Source: Bacillota bacterium
GTDB lineage: Bacteria; Bacillota; Clostridia; Acetivibrionales; DSM-27016
Assembly: GCA_023390115.1 (NCBI GenBank)
Contig: JAEWDM010000026.1
Location: 84,306-148,305 of the forward strand
Length of the DNA stretch: 64,000 bases
Direction: 5' to 3'
The first letter of the stretch is position 1; the number at the start of each line of letters is the position of its first letter. Shown here in pieces: positions 60,491 through 64,000 of the stretch. Under the pieces are notes generated by a model. The model saw only the letters and a program-made list of their open reading frames with translations. It ran no database searches and was not told where the DNA came from. Both the position numbers and the translations under genes were made by a program.

Positions 60491-62569
60491 ATGCCCAGGC
60501 AATTTAGTTTGGAGAATACAAGGAATATTGGTATAATGGCCCATATAGATGCCGGTAAGACAACAACGACTGAGCGTATCCTGTTTTATACGGGAAGGGT
60601 TCATAAGATAGGTGAAGTTCACGAAGGCGCAGCTACCATGGACTGGATGGAGCAGGAGCAGGAAAGGGGTATAACCATAACCTCTGCCGCTACAACAGCT
60701 CAATGGAAGGGCAATAGGATCAATATTATAGACACGCCGGGGCACGTTGACTTTACGGTTGAAGTTGAGAGATCTCTTCGCGTTCTCGATGGTTCAGTAA
60801 CGCTTTTCTGTGCAAAGGGAGGAGTAGAGCCTCAGTCTGAAACGGTTTGGAGACAGGCCGATAAGTATGGCGTCCCCCGTATTGCGTTTGTAAATAAAAT
60901 GGATATTATGGGAGCGGATTTTTATAATTGTATAAACATGATGAAGGACAGGCTTCAAGCTAATGCTGTCCCAATTCAATTGCCTATTGGTAAGGAGGAG
61001 CTTTACCAGGGAGTAGTTGATCTTGTTACAATGAAAGCTCTTTTGTTTAAGGATGATCTGGGAAAGGTTATTGAGGAAGCCCCTATTCCTGACGACATGA
61101 AGGACGATGCTGAAAAGTATCGCAACATTTTAGTGGAAGCGGTTGCTGAGCAGGATGAAGAATTAATGATGAAGTATCTCGAAGGCGAGGAGCTGACCGA
61201 GGAGGACATACGTGCAGGTATCAGAAAGGCTACAATAGACGTTAAGATTATACCGGTAATATGCGGTTCGTCATATAAGAATAAGGGTGTCCAGCAGTTA
61301 CTGGATGCTGTTATAGCTTACATGCCTTCTCCGCTGGACATACCTGCTATAAAGGGTGTTTCTATGGATGGAGATGAGGAAACGGAAAGGCCTCCTGTGG
61401 ATGACGGCCCGTTTGCGGCGCTGGCTTTCAAAATTATGGCCGATCCCTATGTAGGCAAGCTGTGCTTCTTCAGGGTTTATTCAGGCAAGCTCAACGCAGG
61501 GTCATACGTGCTCAATTCCACTAAAAACAAGAGGGAAAGAATAGGGCGTATGCTTCAGATGCATGCAAATCACAGGGAGGAGCTGGACATGGTTTACTCC
61601 GGAGATATTGCCGCTGCGGTAGGCTTGAAGGATACCACTACAGGTGATACCCTCTGCGATGAAAGCAGCCCTGTAATACTTGAATCCATGGAATTCCCTG
61701 AGCCCGTTATATCCGTTGCCGTCGAGCCGAAAACCAAGGCGGGACAGGAGAAAATGGGTATTGCCCTGCAAAAGCTTGCAGAGGAAGATCCCACCTTCAG
61801 GGTTCACACAGATCAAGAGACAGGTCAGACTATTATTTCAGGTATGGGAGAGCTTCACCTTGAGATTATAGTTGACCGTATGCTGAGGGAGTTTAAGGTT
61901 GAGGCAAATGTTGGAAATCCTCAGGTTTCATATAAGGAGACCATCAGAAAGCCTGTAAAATCCGAAGGCAAGTTTGTAAGGCAGTCCGGAGGCAGAGGAC
62001 AGTACGGGCATTGTGTGCTGGAAATTGAGCCTAAGGAGCCGGGTACGGGATATGAATTCGTCAATAAAATTGTCGGAGGAGCTGTTCCTAAGGAGTATAT
62101 AGGACCGATTGACGCAGGTATACAGGATGCTATGAATAACGGTGTCCTTGGAGGTTATCAGGTGGTTGACGTAAAGGTAACACTTGTTGACGGCTCCTAT
62201 CATGAGGTTGACTCGTCTGAAATGGCGTTTAAAATTGCAGGCTCAATGGGTTTCAGGGAAGGCTGCCGCAAGGCGAGCCCCGTGCTGCTTGAACCTATAA
62301 TGAAGGTTGATGTGCAGGTGCCTGAGGAGTATATGGGTGACGTTATGGGAGACCTTAATTCAAGAAGAGGCAGGATTGAAGGTATGGAGGCAAGGTCGGG
62401 GGCACAGAACATCAGGGCCTTTGTTCCGATGTCGGAAATGTTCGGATACGCTACTGTACTCCGTTCAAGAACACAGGGAAGAGGAACCTTCTCCATGCAG
62501 ACAAGTCACTTTGAGGAAGTTCCCAAAAGCATTCAGGAAAACGTGCTCAGCAGTAAAGGACAAAATTAA
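60491..62569 (+). CDS. fusA: Elongation factor G
   Basis: A 692-residue GTPase: GIMAHIDAGKTTTTERILFYTG (P loop), RGITITSAATT (switch I), DTPGHVDFTVEVERS, NKMD and domains III-V to VPMSEMFGYATVLRSRTQGRGTFSM. It drives translocation and ribosome recycling. ATG 60491 follows AGGAGGG; the frame opening at 60458 has no site. Confidence 0.96.
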   Translation: MPRQFSLENTRNIGIMAHIDAGKTTTTERILFYTGRVHKIGEVHEGAATMDWMEQEQERGITITSAATTAQWKGNRINIIDTPGHVDFTVEVERSLRVLDGSVTLFCAKGGVEPQSETVWRQADKYGVPRIAFVNKMDIMGADFYNCINMMKDRLQANAVPIQLPIGKEELYQGVVDLVTMKALLFKDDLGKVIEEAPIPDDMKDDAEKYRNILVEAVAEQDEELMMKYLEGEELTEEDIRAGIRKATIDVKIIPVICGSSYKNKGVQQLLDAVIAYMPSPLDIPAIKGVSMDGDEETERPPVDDGPFAALAFKIMADPYVGKLCFFRVYSGKLNAGSYVLNSTKNKRERIGRMLQMHANHREELDMVYSGDIAAAVGLKDTTTGDTLCDESSPVILESMEFPEPVISVAVEPKTKAGQEKMGIALQKLAEEDPTFRVHTDQETGQTIISGMGELHLEIIVDRMLREFKVEANVGNPQVSYKETIRKPVKSEGKFVRQSGGRGQYGHCVLEIEPKEPGTGYEFVNKIVGGAVPKEYIGPIDAGIQDAMNNGVLGGYQVVDVKVTLVDGSYHEVDSSEMAFKIAGSMGFREGCRKASPVLLEPIMKVDVQVPEEYMGDVMGDLNSRRGRIEGMEARSGAQNIRAFVPMSEMFGYATVLRSRTQGRGTFSMQTSHFEEVPKSIQENVLSSKGQN

Positions 62570-62675
62570 ATACATTATTAATATAATAATAAATTGGTCT
62601 CCTATACCGGATGTACTTATATGCTTATATAAGGGAGGATAGCAGGAGGCTCTAAAAAGGGAGGAGAATTTATAA

Positions 62676-63878
62676 ATGGCAAAGGCTAAATTTGAAAGGA
62701 ATAAGCCCCACGTCAACATTGGGACAATAGGTCATGTTGACCATGGTAAGACTTCATTAACAGCAGCTATCACAAAGGTTCTTGGATTCTTGGGAAAGGC
62801 TGAGTATAAGGCATATGACCAGATTGACGCAGCTCCTGAGGAAAGGGAAAGAGGTATCACAATTTCTACGGCTCACGTTGAATATGAGACAGACTTAAGG
62901 CACTATGCCCATGTTGACTGCCCCGGCCACGCCGACTATGTTAAAAATATGATTACCGGTGCTGCTCAGATGGACGGAGCAATACTTGTTGTTTCCGCCG
63001 CCGACGGCCCGATGCCTCAGACAAGAGAGCATATACTTCTCTCACGTCAGGTTGGTGTTCCCCACATAGTTGTATTCCTTAACAAGTGTGATATGGTTGA
63101 CGACGAGGAATTGATTGAGCTGGTTGAGATGGAATTAAGAGAGCTCTTAAGCGCTTATGAGTTTGACGGTGATAATATACCCATTATAAGAGGTTCGGCA
63201 TTGGTTGCTCTTGAATCCGATTCAAAGGATATTAACTCTCCTGAGTACCAGCCCATAATGAGCCTTATGGCAGAGGTTGACAAATATATACCTACACCTG
63301 AAAGGCCGGTCGACAAGCCGTTTATTATGCCTGTAGAGGATGTATTCTCCATCACCGGCCGCGGAACCGTTGCTACCGGAAGGGTTGAAAAGGGTACAAT
63401 AAAGGTTGGAGAAGAGGTTGAAATTGTTGGACTTATGGATGCTCCCAGAAAGACTGTTGTTACCGGTGTTGAAATGTTCAGGAAGCTTCTTGATCAGGCC
63501 GTTGCGGGTGACAATATAGGTGCTCTTTTAAGGGGTATTCAGAGAAATGAAATCGAAAGAGGACAGGTTCTGGCTAAGCCGGGTTCAATCAAGCCTCACA
63601 CACATTTTAAGAGCCAGGTTTACGTTTTGACTAAGGAAGAGGGCGGAAGACATACTCCTTTCTTTAATGGCTACAGACCTCAGTTCTATTTCAGAACTAC
63701 TGACGTTACCGGTGTTGCCGAGCTTCCTCAGGGTACTGAGATGTGTATGCCCGGTGACCATGTTGCAATGACTATCAAGCTTATAACTCCTATAGCTATG
63801 GATGAAGGCTTGAGATTTGCTATTCGTGAAGGCGGAAGAACAGTAGGTTCAGGTACGGTTACCGAGATAATCGCCTAA
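62676..63878 (+). CDS. tuf: Elongation factor Tu
   Basis: A 400-residue GTPase with GHVDHGKTSLTAAITKVL, RGITISTAHVEYE, DCPGHADYVKNMITG, NKCD, and C-terminal TGVAELPQGTEMCMPGDHV. Kirromycin- and aa-tRNA-binding residues are not obviously altered. GGGAGGAG precedes it. Confidence 0.96.
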   Translation: MAKAKFERNKPHVNIGTIGHVDHGKTSLTAAITKVLGFLGKAEYKAYDQIDAAPEERERGITISTAHVEYETDLRHYAHVDCPGHADYVKNMITGAAQMDGAILVVSAADGPMPQTREHILLSRQVGVPHIVVFLNKCDMVDDEELIELVEMELRELLSAYEFDGDNIPIIRGSALVALESDSKDINSPEYQPIMSLMAEVDKYIPTPERPVDKPFIMPVEDVFSITGRGTVATGRVEKGTIKVGEEVEIVGLMDAPRKTVVTGVEMFRKLLDQAVAGDNIGALLRGIQRNEIERGQVLAKPGSIKPHTHFKSQVYVLTKEEGGRHTPFFNGYRPQFYFRTTDVTGVAELPQGTEMCMPGDHVAMTIKLITPIAMDEGLRFAIREGGRTVGSGTVTEIIA

Positions 63879-63960
63879 AGCTGTATATAACAAGGATAGG
63901 CTTAAGCAGGGAAGCCTGATGAAGCGTATTTTTAGAGATACATTAAAAATAACAGAAGAG

Positions 63961-64000
63961 GCCCCGCCAATGGGCGGGGCGCGTGTGTGTTTTTTTTGTG
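63961..64000 (+). terminator. Hairpin with delayed T run after tuf
   Basis: GCCCCGCC pairs with GGCGGGGC around AATG/AAT, followed by GCGTGTGTG and then T8. The T run starts 9 bases after the stem, so termination is likely but not textbook. Confidence 0.6.

Overview
The window looks like chromosomal DNA from a Gram-positive, spore-forming Clostridia-type anaerobe. The evidence is the firmicute rpoB-rpoC-rplGB-rpsL-rpsG-fusA-tuf order, a YtaF-type sporulation membrane protein, an RNA leader of the L10 type before rplJ, strong AGGAGG ribosome binding sites with frequent TTG/GTG starts, and AT-rich spacers. I do not assign a species.

Layout. (1) About 1-7.2 kb (+): the 3' part of an exopolysaccharide locus with a cut-off GT4 glycosyltransferase, Wzz-type chain-length protein, BY-kinase, PHP-type phosphatase, initiating sugar-1-phosphate transferase, Wzx-type flippase, GT2 and GT4. 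(2) About 7.5-27.2 kb: an accessory region. It opens with a secreted 2711-residue protein with 28 RCC1-like units in blocks of 7, 14 and 7, then an AgrA/AgrC-like two-component pair. On the minus strand follows a CXXX-repeat RiPP operon: ABC exporter, S8 protease, a 715-residue radical SAM maturase with a second SPASM-like half, a small accessory protein, and a 69-residue precursor with two blocks of five cysteines spaced every fourth residue. It closes with a broken copy of the response regulator and a shorter paralogue of the giant protein whose propellers have been excised. (3) About 27.5-43.3 kb: housekeeping and envelope genes, namely a SpeA-like decarboxylase, YtaF, a P-type cation ATPase, a GldA/F/G-like ABC system with a DUF4340 protein, a YkvI-like transporter, a DUF5711-like protein, CvpA, a SatD/DUF3307 pair behind a striking tandem palindrome, and an SDR oxidoreductase. 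(4) About 43.5-47 kb: ilvD and ilvB. (5) About 47-64 kb: rpmG, secE, nusG, rplK, rplA, L10 leader, rplJ, rplL, rpoB, rpoC, rplGB, rpsL, rpsG, fusA, tuf, all intact.

The most interesting part is the RiPP operon. The Cys-rich precursor, the iron-sulfur maturase, the protease and the exporter make a self-contained pathway for a secreted, probably thioether-bridged peptide. Three oddities stand out. The maturase appears to fuse two proteins I recall as separate in related systems. The protease has its catalytic Asp upstream of any ATG/GTG/TTG, so it probably starts at ATA. A relic of the accessory gene lies beyond the precursor. The surrounding DNA is a mosaic of duplications, deletions and short hairpin repeats, typical of a fast-evolving surface and signalling island inserted between conserved blocks.
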